DNA of 64,000 nt from Arthonia radiata (Eukaryota; Ascomycota; Arthoniomycetes; Arthoniales; Arthoniaceae), in assembly GCA_002989075.1 (NCBI GenBank), contig PSQN01000005.1, positions 806,001 through 870,000 of the forward strand, written 5' to 3'. Under the pieces are notes generated by a model that saw only the letters and a list, made by a program, of their open reading frames with translations, did no database searches and was not told where the DNA came from. Below are positions 32,575-42,969 of the stretch, piece after piece. Numbering within the stretch: position 1 is the first letter of the stretch; each line of letters opens with the position of its first letter. Position numbers and translations under genes: made by a program.

Positions 32575-33312
32575 TCAAGTGCATAGCTGGAAGCGTTCCG
32601 CCCCTTTGCCATCCGCATTCTCCTGCACATGCGTCATGACACCGCAATACCTGGCCTCATCATCGATCTTCGCAAACACGATACGCATCGGCGTCTGGCC
32701 GGCTTGGTCACTGGCCTTTGTATTCTTCTTCCACGTCTTCTTGGCGTTATCGCCAAAAATTGGGTACTCGTAGAGCTTGTCGTTGTTCCGGTCGCAGTCG
32801 TTATTCTTGAATTCGATGTTGTCTTTGTTTTGGAATTTGTGGGGATCACTGTCGGCCGTCAGATGCAGAAAGAATAAAAAGAAAAAGAAAAGCGTGCTGT
32901 TCCTTAAGCGATGAGCTACAAGCAAAGTGACTTACCCACTCTTTCCCTTGTCGAAGCTGTCCTTCTTGCCTATATCCTCCAAGGCGTTGTTGGTCATCTC
33001 GAATTTGGCACGATCAGTCGCAACAGGACGGCTGTAGGTTTTGTCTGGATCGTTTTTGTTCTTTTTGCTGGAGGTGGGCCTGCAGGTGACGGTGCCCTGT
33101 GTTGGACGTTAGAGTGGTAATGGAAGGCAATAGCGCCGGCTTCGTGCATTTACCGGTGCTCGTGGGATCAGTGCCGGGTCTGCAGACTCTGTCGGCACAG
33201 GCGCGACTGCGCGAGCGACGTTGTCTGTCTGTGTTGGTTGCGCTAACGGGCCAGCCATAGCGCTGCCAGCCAACACGGCGAGTGAGATGATGGAAATGAT
33301 ATGCATACTCAA
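32575..33312 (-). CDS. Secreted N1/T1-family guanyl-specific ribonuclease
   Basis: A secreted RNase that cleaves RNA after G through a 2',3'-cyclic phosphate. Three exons (33312-33154, 33096-32936, 32848-32575; introns 57 and 87 bases) give 197 residues. A signal peptide covers about residues 1-20 and is followed by a propeptide-like stretch ending near PRAP. The catalytic set is complete: His110 in DPHKF, Glu134 in YEYPI, Arg162 in MRIVF and His180 in MTH. Cys57, 125, 175 and 196 could form two disulfides. Compared with RNase T1 (104 residues) the mature domain has long Lys-rich loops, and the CDR and CG-[IV]-x-[AT]H stretches recall ribotoxins, so it stands between the two groups. It looks intact. 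Its neighbours are the membrane microprotein family. Confidence 0.88.
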
Positions 33313-34533
33313 GAAAATCGAAAACAGCGAGCGGTTGACAGTGTTTCTCTATCAGGAATGGGGGTGGAAAGGGTCTAGAGTGAGAGAATTGAACTGAACA
33401 ATGTTCACAGTCCTATGGGTATGCGGTGTTGCCCTCTTTATAATAAGACTACTGTCAAGTATGGACTGACCACGGCAGCATCCAGCCCGCCGTAATGATG
33501 ATCTCTCATGGCCACCGTCCACGCGCTGTATCGCTTTGTGGCCTCGCAAGATTGTTTCTCTTTTCTGAAATCGTTGAGTGGTGCTGATGCCATTATCGGG
33601 GTCCTGATACTCTGCCTCCGGAAACGCTCTGCCTGCAGGAACGCCTAACATGGAACGCGTAACTGGAATGCTATAAGCCAAGGCAGATGAAACGCTCCCA
33701 CAGCCGTGGGTGGAAGTTTTCAGCTCCGATGGCCTATCCATCCAGGTCTGTGTGGCATTCACTCAGCGTTCAACCCAATTTATTCTCCATCGAAGGCGTT
33801 TGGCGAGAGAGAAAACGAACGCTGACGATGCTCACTTCTTCTTGAGATTACCCAGCTTGACAGTTTATGCTGTCCTGAGAGGTGTGCGTATTAGTGAGCT
33901 TCGAATCGATTCGTGATGCAAGCGCTTTCGATGACATCAGTCACGGGAGCTGCATTTCTCCTTCATTGAGAAACATTGAGGGAAGGCTCCAATGGGAGTG
34001 CCCAAACATATCTTCTATGCGTGACATTGATCCCAAGATGGCGTAATCGGTGCAACGCTGGATGTCCGTGTTTCGGGAGGGGACGATCCATGTCAATTTA
34101 GGATTCCAAGCGAACAAATCCCGATGGTTGCCTTCTAGGCGCAATCCGTGTAGTGGAATTGCGAAACATTGCCTGCGCAGTGTGCAGGCTACGAGTGCTT
34201 GTTCAATGTAAACTTGGGTACTTCTCGGTCAGCATAGGCTGGGTTCAGAAAGGCTCTGTTCGGTCGCGAGATGTCACGCTGCTCCGTAGTTCCCTCTGCC
34301 TATCGAGCAGGTCTCGATCGAAGCGAGACGCGTAAAGCGCACCCGTGGCACGTAGGTACGTACCTGTGAGTGGAGAAGCCGGAAACAGGTACAGGTTCCG
34401 CCCGTTCGCCGTTTGCCCAGACCTCACCATTCTTTTCGCCTCGCGCAGCTATATGTGGGAAACCCTCTTGATTCGCTTTACTAACCAAAGGTTTGCACAC
34501 ATTTGCAAACAAAGCATTAGCAGATCAACGATC
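33313..34533. other. Divergent intergenic stretch
   Basis: Promoter region between the RNase gene and the DUF3632-like gene. The minus-strand frame at 33352-33762 shows no protein features and is not called. Confidence 0.4.
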
Positions 34534-35850
34534 ATGGCGGACGTCCTTCCCTTCCGATTGGTCGAAGACACCTACTTCCTCATCAGTGATGAGGAGACTG
34601 AGCAAATGCGCGATTGGATCCTCGCAGTCGTTGGAGGCTCGGAGACTTCAGCGTCAGCCGCGCAATTGATCACGAACTGGATTGTCGAGGAAGCAAACAC
34701 GGATTCAGAGTCGGTTGTCAAGTATCGAAATAAGTCGATCGCCGGCCAGGGCGGCAACGACGACGAAGACGAATTTAAGCATCGTCGACCGCAACCTGCG
34801 CTCTGCAGAGAGCTCGTCATACTCCAAGCTGGCAGTGCCGCTGCATCGTTGCCTCCGCATGATGTGGGTAAGTAGAAGAGCGTCCATCTTTTCTGTTCTG
34901 TTCCTTTATTGCCCTCAACTTGAGCGCTCCACGGGATTCCTTACTTCGCACTCTTGCTAAATATCGCCGTCTGCTGTTCAGAACACATCAATTGACATGG
35001 AATCCGCACTTTATGTCCTGGACCCTCTATTGCGTTTGTCACGCTTTCGCCGTCAGAAAGGCGCACGCGACGTTCATAACTAGCTTTTGTAATTTGCCGT
35101 ACAGACCATATAGTACTGACAACCTGCGTACAGGTCACAACAGGCTCATCAACCTGTTCCATAACTTCGCGGCTTTCCCACCCAAGAAAGTCCCATCGTG
35201 CACGACCACCGACGCCACCGGCCTTTCAAACCGGGAGAACGTTTGGGGCACCTCGGATCACACGCAGGACATGGGTCAGCAGTTCTACGAGCTTGCCGAC
35301 TGCAACGGAAAGAGTACGTATCCGCTTGTCTCAAGCTCACTCAGATTACACCCAAGCAATTGCTAACGACAAGAAATCAGGCACTTACAACGGAATCGAC
35401 TCCGGCATCGACCAACCCGGAAGCACCGAGCAGCAACGCTGGCGGAACCTGCAAAGTTTCCTCGCTCGGCTGTGCTCGGACGATTCCGGGTTGTGGGACT
35501 GCTCGATGTACTGCGCGCTGTTCGAGCTTGAACGCGAGCTACATTTCTCGCAACGGGAGAAGGCACGTTCGAAAGAGTTACGGGCGGGCCACGCTATCGC
35601 AGCGGCTCAGTGGATTGTGCCGGCAGGGATCGGGGAGTGGGTTTACGCGCAGTGCAGGATGCGGGCAATGCCAAGCGGAGATGATAGGAAGCGGCGGCCG
35701 TGGCATGATATGTGGACGATGGAGAGCTGGAAGGTGTGGCTGAAGGCGTTTGAGGAGGTTGCGGATGGTGAGGGGAATGATGCTGCGGCTCGTGAGACTG
35801 CTGGACGCGCTGCAGCGCGGATGAAGGGGATTGAGGGGGAGCAGTCTTGA
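34534..35850 (+). CDS. DUF3632-like fungal protein
   Basis: A soluble, mostly helical protein of unknown function. Exons 34534-34867, 35134-35313 and 35381-35850 give 327 residues. The C-terminal half has the pattern seen in DUF3632 proteins: a Trp-containing NLQSFLARLC segment, a WDCSMYCALFELERELH helix, AAQWIVPAG and a final W-x2-W-x3-F block with an Ala/Arg-rich helix. Intron 1 is 266 bases and part of it is open in the downstream frame, so an alternative exon inside it is possible; intron 2 is 67 bases with a GCTAAC branch-like site. The ATG at 34534 is chosen over the in-frame 34345 start because the upstream residues look like leader. The family assignment is by pattern memory and moderate. 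Confidence 0.72.
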
Positions 35851-36207
35851 GCGTCGGATTGGCTGTAGAAGTGAAAACAGATGGCCGTACGGAGTGTTGC
35901 GTGTTGTCAAAGACATTGTTTTGGTAAGGTGGTGCGCGCGAAGAAGGCATCATATGCGCTTTCACGCAGCCAACAGGAGGCAGAAGGCCAAGAAGACGTG
36001 TCATATCATCTTCATTCCATGCTTGGGTATTACCAGGCTGATCTGTCAGCCATCTCGAGAGGTCGTCGTTCGTAACCTTGTTTTCCGCCTCATGCTATGC
36101 CCATCACTCTTGACCCTCATTTTGTGGTCTCATGCACTGCTTCATTGTCCCCACTTCAGGCCTCGCTCCGCGCTTTCATGTCACACTCGACTCCCGCCGT
36201 GTAACAA
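35851..36207. other. Convergent intergenic stretch
   Basis: Between the 3' ends of the DUF3632-like gene and microprotein member 2. Nothing else seen. Confidence 0.4.
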
Positions 36208-36525
36208 CTAGTCGACCTCCTCTCCGTTCCAATTCGTCGCAGCACAACCCATGAACTCCTGCTCGACCTGGAGCTTGACCGTGGACTTCATGCACTGAAG
36301 CGAGGCGTGTGCGGAAGCTGAGGGCGGAACCTTGGAGTATGTCGGGGTCGGCATGAGGTAGTCTGGAGTCGTGCCGCAGGGGGCTGGCACAGTAGCGCAG
36401 TTAGCTTTTGTCGCCAGCTGCATGATGATGAGGACAGCCATGCCAGCAATAAGTCCGCCGACGAGACCAGCGAGCACCAGCTTGGGTTTGTCGGAGGAGA
36501 CGTCGTTGATGACTGGCACGCGCAT
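36208..36525 (-). CDS. Single-pass membrane microprotein, CxC-T-D-P family, member 2
   Basis: A 105-residue protein. A short polar N-terminus with Lys13 and Lys15 precedes a Gly/Ala-rich membrane helix (about 16-37), then the family motif C43-x6-C50-x-T52-x2-D55-x3-P59. It is the most divergent member: Pro replaces the usual Thr before the second Cys and the usual Leu before Asp. The tail has two further Cys (about 78 and 93) and ends acidic. It may thus carry an additional disulfide not found in the others. Single exon, transcribed in the same direction as members 1 and 3. Function unknown. Confidence 0.7.
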   Translation of the reverse strand: MRVPVINDVSSDKPKLVLAGLVGGLIAGMAVLIIMQLATKANCATVPAPCGTTPDYLMPTPTYSKVPPSASAHASLQCMKSTVKLQVEQEFMGCAATNWNGEEVD

Positions 36526-37079
36526 CTTGGTGCTGTGAGTCTCGGGTGAAATGGTTGGAATCGTTGTTTTGGAGATCGTGATCTGGGTGTTGTTCGGGTC
36601 TGATGATACTGGTACTGACTCCTGAGAGCTCGAGGTGAATGTCGTGTTGTTTTGATAGCCTCGTGAAGTTCAATATGGCTTCGCGAGAGTGTTCGCGAGG
36701 TTGAAGAACCTCGGAAGAGCCGTTTTGGTTCAAGAGCGAACGTGAGCTATGCTGAGCTATGGTAAGCTGCAGCTGTTAGGCAGCTGCTGTGGATGCGAAT
36801 GGTCAGGTGACTTCGAGAGCGTAGCTTTGTTGAGCTGTGCACACTCATCAGGTGAGAGTGGTTTCTGCTCGCAATTGCAGTTGTTTACTGCCAGCCTTCG
36901 TTTATTCAAGCGAGCCTGCATCATATGAGCTCGCACTTCTGATCGGCATGCAAGTTTATGCATCATAATCGGGTCGGTAAACTTGCATTCGCGTATTCCT
37001 TTAAAGCTCGGCAGCCCATTGCGCATTCACGTCTGCTCCCACTTCTTCGAAACGCAAGTACGACCAGTCTTCTCAGCAC
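36526..37079. other. Intergenic stretch
   Basis: Upstream region of microprotein member 2, containing short imperfect repeats (GCTATG and GCTGCTG-type). No gene supported. Confidence 0.35.
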
Positions 37080-37433
37080 TTACAGCACCGCCCTCGGGGG
37101 GATCTGTAGCTCCTCCATGAACACAGGTCGCTGCTTGACTCCCAAGTCCGCATTCGACGGAGCCTTCATCTTACAGCTCTCGTAATACCGTAAAGGCCGG
37201 CCCTTGTAAGTCTTGATGCCATCTTGTTCTACGCATGGGGCTACTCGCCCTGTGTGACCTACCACACCGGGAATCATGTCGTCGAGTATCGTGTCACATG
37301 TGCTGGGATGTACACTGCAGATGCCCATTCGGTATGCTTTGCCAACGACAAGGGTGATGAGTTTGAGCAAGATGATGAGAGCGAGAATGCCGATGATTGT
37401 GTTGCGAACGATTTTGAGGTGTGAGTTGATCAT
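37080..37433 (-). CDS. Single-pass membrane microprotein, CxC-T-D-P family, member 3
   Basis: A 117-residue single-exon protein. The membrane helix is at about 12-31, flanked by basic residues. The motif is C39-x6-C46-x-T48-x2-D51-x3-P55, read as MGIC...STC-T-LD-PG; this is nearly identical in its key positions to member 1 although the tails differ entirely. The tail contains two more Cys and several Lys. It lies head to head with member 4, with 389 bases between the start codons, so the two may share a promoter. Function unknown. Confidence 0.75.
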   Translation of the reverse strand: MINSHLKIVRNTIIGILALIILLKLITLVVGKAYRMGICSVHPSTCDTILDDMIPGVVGHTGRVAPCVEQDGIKTYKGRPLRYYESCKMKAPSNADLGVKQRPVFMEELQIPPRAVL

Positions 37434-37822
37434 GGTACCTGTGCCTTGTTCGGACTTCGAGGTTTGGAGTTGTTAGTCGAACAAATACTGATTTGTGATT
37501 TTTCAAATGTCAATGGGTTTGTGAGTCTGTTTGAAGTTGTCATGAGACAAACGGTCGAAGCTGCAGACTTCTGCGTTCAATCGCCACGCACTTCGAGGTG
37601 AGAGCTGACTATGTGCACTGCGAACTGAAGACGCGTTGCTCTACCTCGTCCTGACTTCGATACACCTTCTGCCTAAGTCTGAGGAATTGTTAAGTAGTGG
37701 CTCTGTTGTTTGCTGTCTCTTAGCGGATTCAATTCAACGCTCCAATTTTCTCAATCCACACCTCAACTCACATCTCAGCTGGCAGTCACGCTACAAGGTC
37801 GGCAGAATCAGCAAACGCAGAG
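37434..37822. promoter_or_regulatory. Divergent promoter between microproteins 3 and 4
   Basis: 389 bases separate the ATG of member 3 (minus strand) from that of member 4 (plus strand). The interval has no coding frame of its own that I can support. Shared regulation is likely from geometry alone; I did not find a convincing binding site. Confidence 0.45.
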
Positions 37823-38128
37823 ATGCCTTGCAGCAGTCTCAGCATTTACATCATCATCTTCTCCCTTCTCTGGGCTATCACTCATATTCTGGCAAAACAC
37901 GGCAGCTGCACGCTTCTTCCAGCAACCTGTGGCACAAAGCTCGATTACATTTTCCCCAGCGAGGGCTGGTATGCTGGAATGCCATTCCGGCCGGGGGTTG
38001 GCTGGGGCGGCTGGGACGACAACGACTATGATGCGACACCTCCCAGGCACCCCAGCAGTTTCGAGCAGGGTGCCGGTGTCACGGAGATCCAGGTAGCCAC
38101 AATGGAGAGTGGTGACGATAGGATGTGA
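37823..38128 (+). CDS. Single-pass membrane microprotein, CxC-T-D-P family, member 4
   Basis: A 101-residue single-exon protein and the only member on the plus strand. It starts with a membrane helix (about 5-24) that could serve as signal anchor. The motif follows directly: C29-x6-C36-x-T38-x2-D41-x3-P45, read as HGSC...ATC-T-LD-PS. The rest is a Gly/Trp/Asp-rich segment with three Trp, then a Pro-rich acidic tail. The other members lack the Gly/Trp part. Its stop lies 280 bases from the 3' end of the carboxylesterase gene, which runs the other way. Function unknown. Confidence 0.72.
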   Translation: MPCSSLSIYIIIFSLLWAITHILAKHGSCTLLPATCGTKLDYIFPSEGWYAGMPFRPGVGWGGWDDNDYDATPPRHPSSFEQGAGVTEIQVATMESGDDRM

Positions 38129-38409
38129 TGGGGTTAGCAGATGAAGGATCATCGCGCTCATACAATGTTCATCTTTTGAGTATGTCCATGTCGAGAATAG
38201 AGTTTTATAAGGATTCAAGAGACCACATGAATGTGCCAATCGCGCTGAGATTATTAAAAGTTCTTCTCATGCTTGCGCGTTATTCAGGTGATAAGGATCA
38301 CGTTAAACAACTTACCTTTGTGAAGCATGGCAGTACACGCCACGAAAGAAAACGAGAAACCCAGTTGTATGTTCTGTCAGTTCATATGATTTATAGTCGT
38401 CCGCAAGCG

Positions 38410-40077
38410 TTATGCCAAGAGCTCACGGCTAATCGAGTTGATGAATGCGATTCCCTCTTCTCTGAACGTGTCAGGTTCCACAAAGCTGCCGTTGGCGTTG
38501 AGCACCATATTCGTAGGCTGATCAATCGTGTACTGTGGCCATGTAGGCAGGCTGGTGGGACCGTTCCCGCTTTCTATACCGTTTGGATTGTGAGTGCCAA
38601 CGAAATTGCCGTAAGCCTTGCCGATACTCAAACTGAGGTCTTTGTAGCTTTGATACTGCGGCAGCGGGCCAAGCGCTCCGCTGATGTTCTGAAACGAAAA
38701 GACGACATTGACGAAATGGTAGACTGCCACTGGTGTTTGGATGGCTGAGGCGTTCCAGTACGGCGTATCAAAACGATACGAGTAGACATCGCTGATACCA
38801 CCGTTCACGAACTCCTCTGCAGTCTTCCGACGTTGAGCAATGATGACAATGTCACCACCAATGGCAGCTCCTCTGCGGTATTCAAGGCCTCGAGATCTTG
38901 ATGCATACGTATTGTTGGTGTGGTCGTTGTATGGCGGGCTTATGGATGGATCATCAGGATACAGGTCCAGGATGTTATTGATACTGGGTGGCGTCAGAGC
39001 ATAGTTGCGCCAGTATGTCAGTGTGTTGAAGAGGTCTTGAGTCGTATTCGCGCCTATCGTGTTTGACACGTCAAAGCTGATGCCTTCATCAGTGTTTGCG
39101 CCGATCAGCAAAGGCACATGCACAAACTGGCCATTCGCGGCAAGATTGCTTGGATAATCTGTCAGGAAAGTGCCGTCCAGGATCGGATTCCATACCACCG
39201 TATATCTTGCGTTGAAGAGCTGCTCTGACGTGAGACTGCGTAGGCACGCAAGACTTGCTGGGTCCGTCCAAGTGGTAGGACATCCAACGGTACGCGTCAA
39301 GTTTTCCGCAGCTACATTGTAGAATGGCAGGGGCTCGAGGTTGGTGCCGACCGGGCCGCCTGACTCCAGTATGGCAGCAGAGTATAGCCCGTCGTCACGG
39401 CCTCCATGGGAATGCAGGTGCAGGCCGATCGATTGCGCTCCTGCGCTTTCACCCCACACAGTCACGCGCTGTGGATCGCCACCGAATGCTGCAATGTTCT
39501 CCTGTACCCATTGCAGGGCCAGACGCTGGTCAAGCAGACCGGCGTTGGAGGAGCCTTCGGCAAGGATCTGCGGTGTAGCTAAGAAGCCCCAAACTCCAAG
39601 CCTATAATTGATGCTCACGCCAATGAAGGGATTGTCGGTAGATGTCGAAGTGTTGACAATGCCAGAGATATTGTACTGCGGATCAGCTGTGCTTCCAGCG
39701 GTCAAGCCGCCGCCGTAGATCCAAACGAGCACCGGGAGACTCAGATTGTCATACCCGTGAGGTCGCACCACATTTAGGGTGAGGCAATCTTCGCTCAGGT
39801 TGAAGTTACTGTTATATTGGTAGCAACTGTAGCCATATCGAGTGGCGTCGCGAACGCCGTCATAAGATCCATTGAGGGTCTGAGGTGCTCTGAAGCGCAG
39901 ATTGCCTAGAGGAGGCTGTGCGTACGGGATGTCCAAGAAAAAGTCCTGGTTCCAAATGGGCGAGGACACACCCTCAAGCGTGCCATTGAGCACATCAACC
40001 TGAGGTCCGCTCGCGTCTTGTGCTGCAGCTAGGACGACGGCCAAGTATACAGCGAACAACACCTGGAGAAACCCCAT
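38410..40077 (-). CDS. Secreted type-B carboxylesterase/lipase
   Basis: An alpha/beta-hydrolase of the cholinesterase/carboxylesterase family that hydrolyses ester bonds outside the cell. One exon, 555 residues, typical length. A signal peptide covers about residues 1-19. The catalytic triad is complete: Ser211 in GESAG, Glu331 in TDEG and His454 in VYHF. The oxyanion-hole Gly triplet is at 122-124 and the EDCLTLN family signature at about 96-102. Many N-x-S/T sites indicate glycosylation. The His region (AVYHFVN) differs from the usual HGSE/HGAE of cholinesterases, so substrate range may be unusual. Native substrate unknown; the neighbouring P450 is on the same strand but about 500 bases away, so a joint pathway is only possible. 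Confidence 0.93.
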   Translation of the reverse strand: MGFLQVLFAVYLAVVLAAAQDASGPQVDVLNGTLEGVSSPIWNQDFFLDIPYAQPPLGNLRFRAPQTLNGSYDGVRDATRYGYSCYQYNSNFNLSEDCLTLNVVRPHGYDNLSLPVLVWIYGGGLTAGSTADPQYNISGIVNTSTSTDNPFIGVSINYRLGVWGFLATPQILAEGSSNAGLLDQRLALQWVQENIAAFGGDPQRVTVWGESAGAQSIGLHLHSHGGRDDGLYSAAILESGGPVGTNLEPLPFYNVAAENLTRTVGCPTTWTDPASLACLRSLTSEQLFNARYTVVWNPILDGTFLTDYPSNLAANGQFVHVPLLIGANTDEGISFDVSNTIGANTTQDLFNTLTYWRNYALTPPSINNILDLYPDDPSISPPYNDHTNNTYASRSRGLEYRRGAAIGGDIVIIAQRRKTAEEFVNGGISDVYSYRFDTPYWNASAIQTPVAVYHFVNVVFSFQNISGALGPLPQYQSYKDLSLSIGKAYGNFVGTHNPNGIESGNGPTSLPTWPQYTIDQPTNMVLNANGSFVEPDTFREEGIAFINSISRELLA

Positions 40078-40607
40078 GCTGGCATGTGTTGAGGAACATT
40101 GAAAGCTGCATTTTCATTGCAGTAACTGGCATCATACTACCCATGCGCGTTGCTTGTATGCCGATGCGGTGCCGACAAAAGAACCAAAGCCATCCTTGGT
40201 TGGTTCGTGGGGAATCTCTAGGCTAAAAGAGGCATGTCGACTTGTTTCTGTGTTAGGAGAGATCAGGACGTCATTTGAAATTCACTGTGGTCACTCGTGC
40301 GGTTTCCGTCCGTCGCGATCGAGATTGTGCTAAGTGGTCGATTCTGGAAAGGCGTTTGCTGGGGTTTCGCGAAACTTGCAGAGAGGCACAGAGGACATTA
40401 TTTGGGGGAAGGGCATGAACCACGCGACGTTATACGAGTCAGGTGGGTCTAAAACGGGATCTAGGGGCTAGTGGTCCCCCTCATCTCTTATTGGGGTCTG
40501 TGCTCTGGGGGTTTATATGGCATGCGGACGTTCGCCCAACTGACGGTCATCGCGGCCACTGATCAATTCCCCAACACTGCCTTCGAACGTGAGACGTAGG
40601 AAATTGA
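40078..40607. other. Intergenic stretch
   Basis: Promoter of the carboxylesterase and 3' end of the P450. No further gene. Confidence 0.4.
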
Positions 40608-42291
40608 TCACCCCTCGGCCGGCACCCACACGTTTATTCCCCCATTGTCCTTGACCTGAGAGTTAAACCACTCGTACTTCTCGATTCTATTGCTTACTGT
40701 CGTCATGCCCTCCAACACTCCACTGCATACCAACGCCTCTGTAGCCCATAGCAACTCCTGATGCGCTAGGTTTCTTGCAATGCACTGCCGCGTTCCCGCA
40801 CCGAAAGGGATCATGTTGGCATTCATGCGTCTCTGATCGATAGGAGAGGCTTCCAGCCAACGCTCAGGGTGGAAGTTGAACGGATTTGCGAAGCAGCTGG
40901 GCTCATTGTGCAAGCTGTAGCTCTGGCAGCCGACAACTGTGTCCGGTGGTATACTATGGCCCAAAATCTCAACGCCATGACTTCCTTTCGGTACCAAACG
41001 AGCCAGCCTGGTGGGATTCGCAAGGCCAAGCCTCAAGCCTTCTTTGACCGTTGCATCTAGCATCGGCTTGTCGCCGCCATTCGTCTGCGCCGTCAGCTCA
41101 CCCTTCAGTCTTTCCATCCAACCCGGGTTGCGAATCAAATGAAAGCAGAGCGTCGCAAGAGTCATCCCCGTACTGTCGGTACCAGCGAAGATCAGGTCTT
41201 TCAGCTGTGTGTTGACTTCAGACCGCGAGATACCGGCGTTGAACAGTAGTCGAGACTGGTACGTGTCTTCGCCTTCCTTTGCAGCTGAGATGCGTTCGGC
41301 GCCGTACTTGTCAACCAGGTTTGAAGAGTGTGCCTCAGTGCCGTTTGGAAAAAGCCGTTCCACAACACCGGCTACGACATTGAACAGCGTCGGCGGGAGG
41401 AGGAAGAAACGGCCAACAGTGACGTACGAATCGACGAAGGGACTAGCTATTGATCTCGTACCTACGAGGAAGTGTGACATTTCCTTCTTGGAGGCTGAAA
41501 GTAGACCGTCTTCGTCCAGACTGCCGTAGGCATGCCCATAGAGATACCCAGTGACAACATCAGTCGCCAAGCGTCTGCATTCGTCTGAGATATCGACTTT
41601 GTGCGCCTTGTCACTAAAGATATAGACATCAGCACCATGCTACCCGCAAAATAAACGAGTCCGCACACCAGACTTCAAACAAGAATTTGAGGTGATTACG
41701 TGCGAACACATTCCCACCCCATAAAGAGAACGTCGCTCGAATGCCATGCACTTACCTCCTTGCAGCGTTGCTCCGGTGTTGTCTCAATCGTTCAATAAAT
41801 TTATCGACGAGCTTACGACAGACACCTTCGGCGCTCACGAAACTTTCCCGAACGCGACTAGGAGCGAACATCGGCACCACCGCCTTGGCCCTCACCGCTC
41901 TATGCTCATGGTCTCTTGTTGAGAAAATGGTTGCATGACCGTCAATGTCGAAGTTGCTGTAGAACGCGGGTTTGGGCAGACCGCCGTTCGTCACGTAGAT
42001 CTGGGTAATTGGGTTCACTTCTTCGGGGTCGTTGGTCGTGTTGCTGATGGAGAGGTGATTCGGGGCGATACGAACGATCGAGGAATTGTATTTGAGGTGC
42101 TGGTTGCGAATAGCGGATGCCTCGGTGCCAAAGTACGCGTGGTACCAGAGCCAGAGCGGACTGAGCTTTGCGATAAAAGGCCCTGGGTAAGGATGAAGAT
42201 AGGCGCGCCTTAACAGACGTCCGAGATGGAAGACGGTGAGTGCCACGACCGCAGCAACGACGGCGCTTGTAGGCCCAACGTGCACATCCAT
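40608..42291 (-). CDS. Cytochrome P450 monooxygenase
   Basis: A haem-thiolate monooxygenase anchored in the ER membrane by its N-terminal helix (about 8-28). Two exons, 42291-41756 and 41613-40608, joined by a 142-base intron with GTAAGT donor and TTTAG acceptor; 513 residues, the normal length. Family landmarks in order: PGPFIAK after the anchor, the I-helix oxygen-binding FAGTDST, the ExxR motif (KEGLRLG), PERW and the haem loop FGAGTRQC with Cys456. The residue two after the haem Cys is Ala instead of the common Gly, which occurs in some fungal P450s. The start is set at the last ATG before the anchor. Substrate cannot be predicted; the set of landmarks fits the fungal CYP groups acting on small lipophilic molecules. 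Confidence 0.93.
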
Positions 42292-42969
42292 GATTGACGT
42301 GCAGTACGCTGGGGAGGTGGTCTTGACTCGTAAGAGATGGACAGGAGGTGTAAGATAAATTGTGGAGTGTCTGTAAGGAGAATGGAGAAGCGAAAGATAA
42401 ATGCAGGTACTGATATGTATTATCACAGCTTGCGAGTATGGTACCTTTGCGGCTTTAGCAAAGAAGGCTTAATATTATATTAAGAGTTGCCAAGAAAGTA
42501 CTAGTGGCTCCCAGCTTAGCAGGTGGCAGCTTTGTTTTTCGACCGGATGTTCCGATGCTTTTCCTTCGAATTCAGCCTCGTAGGCAACCAGAAGCCTACT
42601 CGCTGCGTTTGACGCTACGACTTTGTTGCACGCAGATTGCATTAGTTTCGCTTCTTCCCCTTTCAGAAGGACGTACGCATTATTTGCACCTCGCTGCTAT
42701 ACGTCGCTCAAGCTCACTCCCGAGCTTTCTGCAGCCTGAATAAAATGCGCCGCTTCTCGTTCGTTCGCCTCGCTATGCACGGCCCAGTGCCACCAACAGT
42801 CTCACCGAGAGCAAGAGTATGAGCACGAGCATTGCGTCTTATATAAAACTATGTGCCTACAGCACCTTAGAAAACGGCGATCGGGTGGACTTTCTTGGGT
42901 GGCATAGGCAACCAGGAACAGCTCCAAGCTCTACCCACTCGTAAGCTCCCGCTGCCTTTTTTCGTAGCC
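42292..42969. other. Divergent intergenic stretch
   Basis: Shared upstream region of the P450 and the gene at 42970. The next gene's frame is open back to 42895. No other feature. Confidence 0.4.

Noticed and set aside
33352-33762. Minus-strand frame of 136 codons upstream of the RNase gene
   Set aside because: No protein features; it lies in the expected promoter of the RNase gene.
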